Assembly (NCBI GenBank): GCA_041987425.1
Contig: JBHIWP010000002.1
Coordinates: 1-64,000 of the forward strand
DNA from: Leptofilum sp041987425
Lineage (GTDB): Bacteria; Chloroflexota; Anaerolineae; Promineifilales; Promineifilaceae
DNA length: 64,000 nt
Direction of reading: 5' to 3'
Position numbers and translations under genes: made by a program. The notes under the pieces are model-generated. The model did no database searches. It was not told where the DNA came from and saw only the letters and a program-made list of their open reading frames with translations. Below are positions 33,676-42,345 of the stretch, piece by piece. The first letter of the stretch is position 1; each line of letters starts with the position of its first letter.

Positions 33676-35198
33676 AGCTTACGCGCCCCCCGCTCTACAC
33701 GCTTCAGTGCATCCTTGAAATAGCCGTTTGCCGTGCGATACCAGCGTCGCTCCAGTTTGCGCCGTTCGTTATCATCCGGCGCGTTACCAGCCTCAAATAG
33801 CGTTACGGCATTGTCGTCACGTTCGGGCATGTCGCTATCGTCGTTTTGTTGGTTACGGCCGTTTGGTGGTTGCCCGCGCTGCATGGCCTCTTGTATCATG
33901 CGCTGTCTTTCTTCTGCTTTGCGGTCGGCTTCCTCTTGCAGTTCTGTGATTTCATCCTCAGTCTTTTCCGGCATACCGAAGATTGACCGTATCTGGACCT
34001 CATCTTCTGGTGTCCAGTTCACACCACCGCCCACGGCCTTGATAAAGTCAATCATCATGTTTGTGTCTACATCACCCGCCGGGCTATGTTCTAGCTTGAT
34101 ATTGTCCGGTTCACGGCCGTTCAGTTCTAGCAATCGCTGTACGGCGTGCTTGGTGAACGTTTCCGCTATCGTATCGGCAAAGGCATCTACTGCCATCGTG
34201 AAAAATGATACGTCGCTTTCTGCCTTTGACTGCGTGCCCACGCCATTAATACCTAAGATGGTAAACTGTGCCAATGCAGCCAGCAACACCTTTTGGTCAT
34301 AGTCGCTTATAGTCGTGTTCAATGCCATAAACACCTGAGCATTGCCCGCGCTCATCAGGTCCACCTCCCACATGTGCATTTCGCCCTCACCCGTCGGTGG
34401 GGGAATGACAATGCCGCCCTGTTCGTCAACACGAATGTTACGGGCGATCTCTTTTGCGCGGGTATGATCGTCACTTCCCTCGCTGCCGTCGCTGCCATAG
34501 GGCATACGCACCTTAGGCATACCCGCCGCATGTCGTTCGTAACCTATGGCGCGTATCTCTTCCAAGTTTGTGCCATAGTAAAAGCTAGTCCAGGCGGGCC
34601 GCAAGATGCTCTCCCCCTCTGGATTGCCCCCGGCATGACGAAATCGGATGACTAGCATCCGTTCTACAGGTATCGGGTCTCTCCACAGGTGCGGGTATTG
34701 CTGCAAGCCAAGTAACCCGCCGTCTTGTGCAAATATCCAGTCCATATGGGTTTCATGGCCCAGCATCTTGAACTTACGCCATAGCAAACGGCCGTCTTTA
34801 CGCTCGTACTTATTTGTGAACGTGGTCCAGCCATAGAAGGCGCTCAGCACCGCATCACTGATAAAATCTGCCCATGAATGCGTAAGGTTATTAAACGCCT
34901 CATTGACTAACTCTAAATCAGGGTCATCTTGCCCCAATTCGCTGGTGAAAAACCAGTCTACCTTACGTATGGACATCTCAATAGCCAGGCGTAACGCGCC
35001 GCCAATAAGCGGGCTATTCTTGACCATCCGGTCAACCGTCTTGACCTTCTTTTGCGTCGTTTTCCAATCGTCAAGAAAATCATCCATGACGATACCAAAC
35101 CGCTCACGCTGCCCACTGGCTCCGATGTCCTTTGTCAATGAACCAGTTGGCAAACGGCCGTTGCTGCCATTCACTCTATATTCTGCTACTTGTTCCAT
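33672..35198 (-). CDS. Portal protein (gp29/DUF935-like)
   Basis: 508 residues between TerL and the MuF-like gene. Conserved portal features: NSPLIGGALRLAIEMSIRKVDW, LVNEAFNNLTHSW, FYGTNLEEIRAIGYERHAAGMP and a Glu/Arg/Gln-rich C-terminal helix region. Confidence 0.85.
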   Translation of the reverse strand: MEQVAEYRVNGSNGRLPTGSLTKDIGASGQRERFGIVMDDFLDDWKTTQKKVKTVDRMVKNSPLIGGALRLAIEMSIRKVDWFFTSELGQDDPDLELVNEAFNNLTHSWADFISDAVLSAFYGWTTFTNKYERKDGRLLWRKFKMLGHETHMDWIFAQDGGLLGLQQYPHLWRDPIPVERMLVIRFRHAGGNPEGESILRPAWTSFYYGTNLEEIRAIGYERHAAGMPKVRMPYGSDGSEGSDDHTRAKEIARNIRVDEQGGIVIPPPTGEGEMHMWEVDLMSAGNAQVFMALNTTISDYDQKVLLAALAQFTILGINGVGTQSKAESDVSFFTMAVDAFADTIAETFTKHAVQRLLELNGREPDNIKLEHSPAGDVDTNMMIDFIKAVGGGVNWTPEDEVQIRSIFGMPEKTEDEITELQEEADRKAEERQRMIQEAMQRGQPPNGRNQQNDDSDMPERDDNAVTLFEAGNAPDDNERRKLERRWYRTANGYFKDALKRVERGARKL

Positions 35199-36712
35199 TA
35201 GAATTTACCCCACCTGCCCCCATTGTTACCGTTGCTAAAGCTGCCCCACCGTGAATTATACTCGCTTTCTGTCTGAATTGAACCGGACGCCACATGAGGC
35301 AGATACTTAAAGCCACCGGATGCGGCATCTACCGGGTCTTTGATGCCATTAGGAAAAGATGTCAAGATGTTTAACAGGCGTTCATTCCAATGCCCCTTAA
35401 TAATCTTGACGTTACGCGCCTCACACTGCGCGGCTAATGGCTCGGCTCTCAATACCTTGTCACCCGTTGGCTTATCTGCCTGAATCACATAGCCTGGATT
35501 GCGAATGATGGTCGCCTGTGCCGATTCCTTGCCGCCGCTCCCCGGCTCCTGTTCGATGTAGGTGTAAACACGGCCGTACTTTGCCGCGTCTATCTCCAAG
35601 GTCTGACTAATTATCTTCTCGCGTTCAGCAGCTTCCCACTGCCCCATAATCATGTCACAAATAAAATAAGTGCCCTTGTATGCAGCCAGTAAGACGCCCG
35701 CCGTGTATGCGCCCGCGTCTTTTGTCCCTGCTTTGTCCCAATAGCGCACATAATGAGACTTTGACGGCACCTGATTAACAATATCAAACCATTCACGCTT
35801 AAACATGCCGCCCTCGCGTGGTGACGGCCGTTGCTGGTAAAGCGCCGCCCAAAAGTATGAGCCTATGCGCTTCTTTATCTTTTCTAGCTTTTCAATTGTG
35901 TAGCGTTCAGCAGCTAATGGCTCCCCCACTTTTCGGCTATCATGTTCTACCGTACAAGAATCGGCATATGCTGGCCTGTCTGGTTCCTTAATGGCTTCAA
36001 AGTCCACAATATGCCAGTTCTCCGGCTCTTCCTCGTATTCCTTATTGAGTAGGTACCCGCTTAAGTCATCCTCATGCCAGCGCGTTTGAATCACGATAAT
36101 TGCCGCGCCCGGTTCCTCTCTGGTGTAAAAGGTTGAATCGTACCAGTCCTTTTGTTTGGCCCGTATCGTTTCACTGGCTGCTTCTTCTGCGTTCTTAAGC
36201 GGGTCGTCGATGATACCCAGGTGGAAGCCCTTACCCGTGATAGGCCCGCCCACGCCAGCCGCCCACAGCCCGCCGCCCTGGTTGGTTTCCCAATGCTTGA
36301 CGGCCGCTGCGTCATGCTTCACTTGCCCACCTGCGCGGGTATAGTTGTCTCGTGAATTGCGGGAGAAGGTATAGGCCAATTCAGCAGCGTATGAATTAAT
36401 ACCCACCCAGCGCCCAGGGTGCTTTAGCAAATAGTAAGCAGAGAATAAGCGGCTAACTAATTCGCTTTTCCCATGACGCGGCGGCATGAATATCATGAGC
36501 CGGTCTATTTCACCGTCTGCCACCTTTTGCAGTACGGCCGCTAGTTGCTTCACATGGGGATACCATTGGTAACGGGGATTAACTGAGGTAACGAAGTCGA
36601 TGAAAGAACCGGCCGTCGCCTGGGTCACAGATTCTTCGGCCTCTATCCTGTCGGCTTCGGGCCATAAATGTTTGTACCTCAGTGAAGGGGGAAGGTTAGT
36701 CGCTACGGTCAT
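35198..36712 (-). CDS. Large terminase
   Basis: 504 residues. ATPase motif I is MIFMPPRHGKSELVSRLF, motif II is LGIIDDPLKNAEEA, and motif III follows (IIVIQTRWHEDDLSGYLL). The C-terminal RNase H-type nuclease has YVRYWDKAGTKDAGAYTAGVLL and DPVDAASGGF. It cuts and packages phage DNA together with TerS. Confidence 0.92.
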   Translation of the reverse strand: MTVATNLPPSLRYKHLWPEADRIEAEESVTQATAGSFIDFVTSVNPRYQWYPHVKQLAAVLQKVADGEIDRLMIFMPPRHGKSELVSRLFSAYYLLKHPGRWVGINSYAAELAYTFSRNSRDNYTRAGGQVKHDAAAVKHWETNQGGGLWAAGVGGPITGKGFHLGIIDDPLKNAEEAASETIRAKQKDWYDSTFYTREEPGAAIIVIQTRWHEDDLSGYLLNKEYEEEPENWHIVDFEAIKEPDRPAYADSCTVEHDSRKVGEPLAAERYTIEKLEKIKKRIGSYFWAALYQQRPSPREGGMFKREWFDIVNQVPSKSHYVRYWDKAGTKDAGAYTAGVLLAAYKGTYFICDMIMGQWEAAEREKIISQTLEIDAAKYGRVYTYIEQEPGSGGKESAQATIIRNPGYVIQADKPTGDKVLRAEPLAAQCEARNVKIIKGHWNERLLNILTSFPNGIKDPVDAASGGFKYLPHVASGSIQTESEYNSRWGSFSNGNNGGRWGKF

Positions 36713-37049
36713 TCAAGAGGTTAAGCAGGTCCAGCTTTATACCATCTGTCTCGCCCTGCGAATATTTGAGCCAATCTAACAAGTCTTTTTCAGTTTTGAT
36801 ATCAGGGGTATTTTCTTTTACAAACTGGCGTATAACACGGTTCGCAATTCGCAATCTCTCCGCACGGCTGGCAATGCCTACCATGTGAGAAAGACGGTCA
36901 ACCTCTTGGCTAAATTCGGGGATGTCAAGCCAACGGCGTACCGTTCTGTCGGTTACACCACCGTTGTCCGCTGCCTCTTGCTGGGTAAGTCCCTTTGCAA
37001 GAGAGAGCGCAACCTTTTCTTTTGCGTCAGTCCACTTTAATTCGGACAT
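36696..37049 (-). CDS. Small terminase
   Basis: 117 residues with an N-terminal homeodomain-like HTH (KEKVALSLAKGLTQQEAADNGGVTDRTVRRWLDIPEF) and a helical oligomerisation part. It overlaps TerL by 17 bases and begins the late operon. A TATACT at about 37128-37133 (minus strand) may be part of the late promoter, but no clear -35 is seen. Confidence 0.75.
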   Translation of the reverse strand: MSELKWTDAKEKVALSLAKGLTQQEAADNGGVTDRTVRRWLDIPEFSQEVDRLSHMVGIASRAERLRIANRVIRQFVKENTPDIKTEKDLLDWLKYSQGETDGIKLDLLNLLNDRSD

Positions 37050-37189
37050 TTCTAGGACACCTAGCCCCCGATTGCACCATCTGTCATCATCCTGCCTCCT
37101 GCCACGCTAACAATACTATCAACGTTACCTTACAGTATACATAAATTGGCTCTATGTGTACAGAGGTAAGGCGGGGGCAGTGGGGCCAA

Positions 37190-37471
37190 TTAGTCAAAAC
37201 CATACGCCTCACATACGGCGTTATGCAATTCCTCAATCGTAGGTGCTGCTATCGTGTCAACATGAGTACGATACTGTTTCACCATTGCTTTAAATAGATT
37301 GTCGTTTGTGTCATACCATACCGCTGCGTGAAAGTTCCAGCCAGGATAATCAGCATAGCAATCGCCGCCTTTTAATCTCTCTGCAATTTCATAATCAATC
37401 GCATGGTCAAAGTTTGATACTACACTCACCCCCAAATATTCAAGGTTCTCTGGTCTTATTGCAATGCTCAT
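37190..37471 (-). CDS. Unknown phage protein
   Basis: 93 residues, one domain: AIDYEIAERLKGGDCYADYPGWNFHAAVWYDTNDNLFKAMVKQYRTHVDTIAAPTIEELHNAVCEAYG. Likely alpha/beta; the end resembles small proteins that act on or inhibit host enzymes, but no family is recognised. Confidence 0.65.
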   Translation of the reverse strand: MSIAIRPENLEYLGVSVVSNFDHAIDYEIAERLKGGDCYADYPGWNFHAAVWYDTNDNLFKAMVKQYRTHVDTIAAPTIEELHNAVCEAYGFD

Positions 37472-37513
37472 TCACTCACCATCCCGGCATCTATCGCCAA
37501 TTCTAGTATCTTG

Positions 37514-38149
37514 TCAAGCCAGAGGCGCTGGGCTTTGGTCAGAAGATAGTCGCCCGGCTTTGCACCATCTCCCAACGTGCGCGTTCAATCCTTGCACAGT
37601 ACCAAATTTACGGCCGCACTTTTCGCATTCATGCTCTGCACTATTCGCACTCATGCCAGCATCCTTTTGCATAGTGCTAGCATGTGCAAATTTTAATTCT
37701 AGCTCTTTTGCTTTAAGCTGTCGCTTTGCTTCTTTATCCAAAGCCTTTTGCTTAAGGTCAAATGATAGCATTATACCGTCCTGCCTGGTGTCTTGCTTAA
37801 CCAATTCCTGCAAAGCAACCAGAACATAAACCAATGGTGCGATCCAGAACACCACCGCGCCAATGCTATCACGTAGCTCATAGGAGCCTATGCCAACATA
37901 CGCCACCATGATAACAACCGCAATAACGGCCGTTCTGTTATCGTTTCGTTTCCATGCTGTCATGCCCACGTGCCCCGCCAATATACCCACCGCCTCCAAG
38001 CCTAGCGCCGTCAATGCGCCAGCGGGAATGGCTAACCACGCCTCATTTGTCATAGTTAGAACAGCCGAATAAACACGCCAGCCGAAAAAGATGACGGGTG
38101 CAATGGGTACAAAAATCGGTGCCGTGATAGACAAGAATTGATAAATCAT
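37514..38149 (-). CDS. Membrane protein with C2H2-like zinc finger
   Basis: ATG 38149 overlaps the upstream stop region. Of 211 residues the first 125 hold four predicted membrane helices. A charged coiled coil follows (LKQKALDKEAKRQLKAKELELKFA), then a C2H2-like finger near the end: CEKCGRKFGTVQGLNAHVGRWC (C-x2-C-x12-H-x4-C). A DNA- or protein-binding finger on a membrane anchor is unusual for a phage. It is directly downstream of a membrane-anchored HNH nuclease gene. Confidence 0.7.
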   Translation of the reverse strand: MIYQFLSITAPIFVPIAPVIFFGWRVYSAVLTMTNEAWLAIPAGALTALGLEAVGILAGHVGMTAWKRNDNRTAVIAVVIMVAYVGIGSYELRDSIGAVVFWIAPLVYVLVALQELVKQDTRQDGIMLSFDLKQKALDKEAKRQLKAKELELKFAHASTMQKDAGMSANSAEHECEKCGRKFGTVQGLNAHVGRWCKAGRLSSDQSPAPLA

Positions 38150-38151
38150 AC

Positions 38152-38574
38152 TTAACTGTCCCTTCCCTTTTTGTATCCCCACAACCAAATAACAATCAAG
38201 GGGGTCGCAATCAATGATATTTTGTAAAAAGCATTCGGAGAAAGTGCATCTCCAGAGATGCCGCTAACAATATAAGCAGACTGTGTATACACGTACGCAA
38301 GAAAACCAATGGTTGCAATAATAATGACGTACGCCCTGACAGGCATTACTAATCTGAAAGGGCGAGGATCAATCTCTCTAGTTGCCTTCCCTAAATTGCA
38401 ATCACAACATGCAACAACAAGATTGTCTACTGAATCTGTGCCACCTTTTGAAACAGGTAATACATGGTCAATATGCAGCTTAACATCTGGGGCGCTTCTG
38501 CCACAATACCTACACGTAAAATGGTCTCTGCTCAATATTTTCCATCTTTTTTTCTTCGATAAGTTTCTACGCAT
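38152..38574 (-). CDS. HNH endonuclease with two membrane helices
   Basis: ATG 38574 is taken as start (MRRNLSKKKRWKILSRD). The HNH domain (about 8-70) has CRYCGRSAPDVKLHIDHVLPVSKGGTDSVDNLVVACCDCNLGKA, with both zinc Cys pairs, the His-Asp-His core and the Asn. Two hydrophobic segments follow (AYVIIIATIGFLAYVYTQSAYIV and ISLIATPLIVIWLWGY). The nuclease is therefore anchored at the inner membrane, a layout expected of a superinfection-exclusion effector; that role is inference. Confidence 0.8.
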   Translation of the reverse strand: MRRNLSKKKRWKILSRDHFTCRYCGRSAPDVKLHIDHVLPVSKGGTDSVDNLVVACCDCNLGKATREIDPRPFRLVMPVRAYVIIIATIGFLAYVYTQSAYIVSGISGDALSPNAFYKISLIATPLIVIWLWGYKKGRDS

Positions 38575-38643
38575 TGTAAAGTCCCCAGCGCGGCATGGAC
38601 ACAACAACCGCACTCCACATTAAGAGCTTGCCGTAATCAAGTC

Positions 38644-39219
38644 TCATCCGTTGTTACTCCAATGCCACGCCTCAGCCGCGTAGCAATAATGCACAATTTC
38701 TTTAACGGGCCAGCCGCTATCCGTCAATGTCATCAGGTGACTATCTAAGGATACCAATTGCCCCTCATTAACGTGTTCATTTGTAAGGACGGCGGGCGCG
38801 GTAATGCGCTTGATGTTTCGCCCTGTCATCCGCACAATGCCGAAATAGATAGCATCAAGGTCTAACAGTCGGCACTGCTCTATACTATCCCCGCTTAAGG
38901 CCAGGTAGATTGCAGCCAGGGCACAAGCGCGATAAGTTGTTCGCCGCTCATAGGCATAGTAGCCCTTCTCTGTGCGCTCAATGAATTGCTTTCTTGCAAT
39001 GCCGTACATCTGCCAGCCCATAGCCAGGAAGTGCCCTAACGGCTCCCGCCTTACCGGCTGCGGCTGGTATATTTCTTCCCAGGTGCGCGGGCGATCTGGA
39101 ATCGTCACCCGCTGCGGCTGCATAACGCTATACGACTGTTGCACCGCTGGCAGGTTAGCACCGCTCTGTTGCCATTGGTCTTGTAACACGATACGGCCGT
39201 TGTTCGTTCTCACACTCAT
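38644..39219 (-). CDS. Unknown phage protein
   Basis: 191 residues; the N-terminal third is Gln/Pro-rich, the rest helical (RRTTYRACALAAIYLALSGDSIEQCRLLDLDAIYFGIVRMTGR). No domain recognised. The intergenic stretch just upstream holds (GTC)6 at about 39240-39257. Confidence 0.6.
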   Translation of the reverse strand: MSVRTNNGRIVLQDQWQQSGANLPAVQQSYSVMQPQRVTIPDRPRTWEEIYQPQPVRREPLGHFLAMGWQMYGIARKQFIERTEKGYYAYERRTTYRACALAAIYLALSGDSIEQCRLLDLDAIYFGIVRMTGRNIKRITAPAVLTNEHVNEGQLVSLDSHLMTLTDSGWPVKEIVHYCYAAEAWHWSNNG

Positions 39220-39239
39220 AATATACTCCTCCGTTGACC

Positions 39240-39257
39240 CGTCGTCGTCGTCGTCGT
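39240..39257. repeat. GTC trinucleotide repeat
   Basis: Six copies of GTC/CGT lie between two leftward genes, in no recognised gene. Possibly slippage-prone. Confidence 0.6.
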
Positions 39258-39306
39258 CTCGAGGTAGACGGGCGCATACGGGTAAACTAGCCTGTGGGGA
39301 AGGGTG

Positions 39307-39951
39307 CTAAACTTCAATATCCAAAACCTCTCTTAACCCCTTATCCGTCCACTGCCCTTGTTCTGTGATGTATTCCTTATCCTTCATAATCTTCGTGGCA
39401 ATCCCAAAGTCAACAGAGCTGATACCAATGCCGTTATCTTTATCGCCCCACCCTATCCCCTTTGCCGACGTGTCCCGTCGTACGAACATATCCCCGCCTT
39501 CGTAAATGGATTGAATCCTATCTAGTTCCTTGCCGGTAAATTTGTGGCGCAGGCTGCCGTATGCGATGGTGAGAGACGGCCGATCTAATGCAATCGTTCT
39601 GTTCTTGACTTCGACCATTCGGCTTTGTGCTTGCGCTGGCTGTATCGTTGCTTCGTACTCGCTACGGCTTTGGGTACGTTCTGGCTGGTATTCGCTTAAC
39701 CGTCGCTGCAACATCAGCCAACCAAACGCGCCGTATGTAGCACACGGCATCCCCAGCAATAGCAGGAAAAAACCGTGTTCAATTGAACCGATGCACAGCG
39801 CCCCGCCTAATCCCATCAGTGCCCCAAAGCCAGCATTGGAGAATGAGGGTGTGATAACAAACGTTTCCAGCGATTGCAAGAAACGAACGCTTTCACGCTC
39901 CTCTATTAATGGCTTTAAGCCTACGGCCGTTTGGTGGTACTTCTCGCTCAT
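39307..39951 (-). CDS. Membrane protein of unknown function
   Basis: 214 residues; two membrane helices near 40-85 (GFGALMGLGGALCIGSIEHGFFLLLLGMPCATYGAFGWLML), then a soluble C-terminal domain (NRTIALDRPSLTIAYGSLRHKFTGKELDRIQSIYEGGD ...) with a winged-helix look near the end. Function unknown. Confidence 0.6.
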   Translation of the reverse strand: MSEKYHQTAVGLKPLIEERESVRFLQSLETFVITPSFSNAGFGALMGLGGALCIGSIEHGFFLLLLGMPCATYGAFGWLMLQRRLSEYQPERTQSRSEYEATIQPAQAQSRMVEVKNRTIALDRPSLTIAYGSLRHKFTGKELDRIQSIYEGGDMFVRRDTSAKGIGWGDKDNGIGISSVDFGIATKIMKDKEYITEQGQWTDKGLREVLDIEV

Positions 39952-40010
39952 GCTGTCTAGCGATACTCCTTTGCCCCGGCCATTGCGACCGGGGCATGTT
40001 GGGAAGGGAG

Positions 40011-40478
40011 TTAACCAAAAATCACAGTCAAATTTTCCTTGTCAGAATGAACCTGCAAGAAATTGATAAAGCCGATTACGTCACGAACACGGCCGCAAAA
40101 GGCCACAAACTCTCTATAAGCCTCGCCATCAAGTGTGTGACGGATTTCTCCTGTAGAAGCCAGCCAGGGAATAAGCGTTTCATCACGAAAGGCAATTACC
40201 TTTTCAAGAGTGCCATTGTTCATTTTCAATTCCTCACCATTGCTACCCTCCCAACCAGGGAAAAAGTCATACGGCATTGGCGCGTCAAGCTCTCTTGCTT
40301 TATTGCCCACCCATGACAAACTACCCCATGATTCACGAAGATAGCCGCTCTCTGGCACACTTTCAAAACCGGTAATGGAGTTTTTGTAATAATTTCTCCA
40401 TTGGCCGTCTGATTCATGCCAGCCTATAAACTCATCTTTTTCAACTTTTCCCCATCTGCAATAAATATCTAATCCCAT
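40011..40478 (-). CDS. Unknown phage protein (MGLDIYCRWG family)
   Basis: ATG 40478 follows GGAGG by six bases. The 155-residue product begins MGLDIYCRWGKVEKDEFIGWHESDG, a start seen in uncharacterised phage and bacterial proteins. It is preceded by the possible attenuator at 40485-40620. Confidence 0.65.
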   Translation of the reverse strand: MGLDIYCRWGKVEKDEFIGWHESDGQWRNYYKNSITGFESVPESGYLRESWGSLSWVGNKARELDAPMPYDFFPGWEGSNGEELKMNNGTLEKVIAFRDETLIPWLASTGEIRHTLDGEAYREFVAFCGRVRDVIGFINFLQVHSDKENLTVIFG

Positions 40479-40484
40479 CTCAAA

Positions 40485-40620
40485 CCTCCACAAAACAAAA
40501 ATGCCCGTCTGCTTGCACAGAACGGGCATTCATGGCTAGAATGATACTAGCCTTATCACAGAAGTCCCGTTCTGTGCTTGGGTTAGCAGGTGGTATGTAT
40601 TGCGAGTACTGCCACCTGCG
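40485..40620 (-). promoter_or_regulatory. Candidate attenuator leader
   Basis: On the minus strand: a hairpin GCAGGTGG/CCACCTGC (40612-40619 with 40587-40594); a segment GCACAGAACGGG (complement of 40566-40577) able to pair over 12 bp with CCCGTTCTGTGC (complement of 40515-40526) around a 6-bp GGCTAG/CTAGCC hairpin; and a terminator ATGCCCGT/ACGGGCAT (complement of 40501-40529) with a T-rich tail. The 12-bp pairing and the terminator compete for CCCGT. The GGAGG of the next gene follows. A riboswitch-like attenuator or a simple terminator of the upstream gene are both possible. Confidence 0.5.
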
Positions 40621-40635
40621 TTTACCTCTGATAAA

Positions 40636-41034
40636 TTAACTCAAAATAATCTTCATATTCTGCCCTATACCTGCGGCAAGATTGCGATCTCTGACCATCA
40701 ATAGAATCTCTCTTCTTAACCCCTTCTCTAGTTCCTTTCTGCCTTTCTGTATATTGCACGAATAGCAAGCAGTAACTAAATTCCACGATTGGTTTAATCG
40801 GCTTGTGGGGCTAAATCCGTTTGTTGGCACAACATGATCGACATGTAACTTAAAATCATACGGGTCATAAGATACAGCACAATAAATACATGTGTAGTTA
40901 TCACGTCGCAAAATCACGTCTTTGCAGCGATTTACATCCTCACCCAAAGCTACTGCTCTGCATGTAGTACTACAGTATTTTCTCGTTTTGGGGAATCGCT
41001 TAACTGTTCTACCGCATACTGCGCATTCAATCAT
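40636..41034 (-). CDS. HNH endonuclease
   Basis: 132 residues. An N-terminal zinc knuckle (CAVCGRTVKRFPKTRKYCSTTCR) precedes an HNH core: CIYCAVSYDPYDFKLHVDHVVPTNGF ... NLVTACYSCNIQKG. It overlaps the small upstream gene by eight bases (ATGATTGA). Phage HNH proteins serve in homing, packaging or defence; which applies here is unknown. Confidence 0.85.
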   Translation of the reverse strand: MIECAVCGRTVKRFPKTRKYCSTTCRAVALGEDVNRCKDVILRRDNYTCIYCAVSYDPYDFKLHVDHVVPTNGFSPTSRLNQSWNLVTACYSCNIQKGRKELEKGLRREILLMVRDRNLAAGIGQNMKIILS

Positions 41035-41206
41035 CGTTAACCTGCTCCCACTCTATCTTTTGACTTGCCACCTGCCACACCTCACGCTCGATCTTTTCCA
41101 TAACCGCATCGTGAATAAATCTAACCATTGGCACACGGAGTAGGGCGGCGGCGAGTTTGGCGTTGTTTCTGGTGGCTGTGTACAGTTTTACGGTTACAAA
41201 TTCCAT
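41027..41206 (-). CDS. Small ribbon-helix-helix-like protein
   Basis: 59 residues from ATG 41206: EFVTVKLYTATRNNAKLAAAL then a second helix (MVRFIHDAVMEKIEREVWQV), the strand-helix-helix order of RHH proteins. Its promoter puts the transcript start at the ATG itself. Likely autoregulator of the HNH gene behind it. Confidence 0.6.
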   Translation of the reverse strand: MEFVTVKLYTATRNNAKLAAALLRVPMVRFIHDAVMEKIEREVWQVASQKIEWEQVNDD

Positions 41207-41212
41207 GTAGTA

Positions 41213-41241
41213 AGTTTAGCAAATTTACAACCTGCCGTCAA
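41213..41241 (-). promoter_or_regulatory. Leaderless promoter of the RHH-HNH unit
   Basis: On the minus strand TTGACG (complement of 41236-41241), 17-base spacer, TAAACT (complement of 41213-41218), then six bases to the ATG. No room remains for a ribosome binding site. Confidence 0.6.
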
Positions 41242-41315
41242 CCCCTAATCCCCGCCCCACTGCCACGCCTGCTGAATCACAATAACCTCATCTGCACGGC
41301 CGTTGCGGGCCGTGT

Positions 41316-42134
41316 CTAGCCTATAACCAGTAGTGGCGGATTAGCCCAGGCTACGCGCTTTTTGGCCAGTGCCACGTATTCAGGGCTAATATCAAAGCCC
41401 AGGTATTTGCGGCCGTTTTGGTACGCTATCTTTGCCGTTGTGCCGCTGCCCATAAACGGGTCAAGTACAATATCGCCGGAATTGGACCACGAGAGGATAT
41501 GATCGTGCGCCAATTGTTCAGGGAAAATCGCCTCATGCTCAAAAGCGTACCGGTCCTTTGTTGTTCGCCCGGCCCCGATTGCGTATTTCCAAATGTTTCC
41601 CCTGTATCCTTCTTTCTTTGTAATAAACGGTTTGCGGCCGTCACGCTGTAGCGAGTTGCCATTAATAGCAATAGACCTATTATTGTTGTTTAGTTCGCCT
41701 GCATACTTATTCTTTTTGAGCAACGGATTGAACGTACTCGGTGCGCCCTTTGAAAACACAAACATATATTCAAAATGTTGTTCATATCGGTTGTGCGTCA
41801 TGGGAAGGCCTTCACGCCAATACACCATCGTATCGTGTAAATTAAACCCACATTCCATTGCAAAAAGCGCCTGCTTAAAACTTGTGCCAGTTTCAGAACC
41901 ATCAATAGTGGCATCAGCTACAACCCAAACGACTACCCCGCCCGATTTTGTCACCCGGTAAAGCTGCTCGATGACTGGCCTGTAATCAAAAATAAAGCCG
42001 TTGTACTTTCGCAAATTATCGTAAGGCGGGCTAGTCACTGTCAAATCAATACACTCGTCAGGCAACCGGCTCATCATTTCGCTACACTCGCCGCAGTAGA
42101 TTTCGTTTGCCTCATATGGTCCTAAATCTTTCAT
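41316..42134 (-). CDS. Beta-class DNA methyltransferase
   Basis: 272 residues. Catalytic motif TSPPYDNLR (motif IV) comes first and the SAM motif DPFMGSGTTAKIA (motif I) near the end, the beta-class order of N4-cytosine and some N6-adenine enzymes; TSPPY favours N4C or N6A without deciding. No restriction enzyme is adjacent. It may protect phage DNA or mark a palindromic site such as the ACGGCCGT octamer; the target is unknown. Confidence 0.88.
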   Translation of the reverse strand: MKDLGPYEANEIYCGECSEMMSRLPDECIDLTVTSPPYDNLRKYNGFIFDYRPVIEQLYRVTKSGGVVVWVVADATIDGSETGTSFKQALFAMECGFNLHDTMVYWREGLPMTHNRYEQHFEYMFVFSKGAPSTFNPLLKKNKYAGELNNNNRSIAINGNSLQRDGRKPFITKKEGYRGNIWKYAIGAGRTTKDRYAFEHEAIFPEQLAHDHILSWSNSGDIVLDPFMGSGTTAKIAYQNGRKYLGFDISPEYVALAKKRVAWANPPLLVIG

Positions 42135-42189
42135 CGTCCTACCCTCTCTCGCGTGATACGGCCGTTGCCCACGAATCCATTAACGCGGG

Positions 42190-42345
42190 TCAAAACGGCA
42201 GCTCCTCATCATTCGCAACGCTATCAACCTTACCAAACCCAAACATTGCCCACGCTGCCAGCCGACAATGAATACGGAAGTACAGACCGCCGCTGCTGGG
42301 TAACGGTAAACAAGAAACAAGCCAGTCAAAGGTTCTGTATAACAT
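42190..42345 (-). CDS. 51-residue protein with SSB-like acidic tail
   Basis: ATG 42345 overlaps the upstream stop (TGATG). The product ends SVANDEELPF, matching the SSB C-terminal tail pattern (DDDLPF), while the rest (MLYRTFDWLVSCLPLPSSGG ...) is too short for an OB fold. It may mimic the SSB tail or be a remnant of an ssDNA-binding protein. Confidence 0.45.
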   Translation of the reverse strand: MLYRTFDWLVSCLPLPSSGGLYFRIHCRLAAWAMFGFGKVDSVANDEELPF

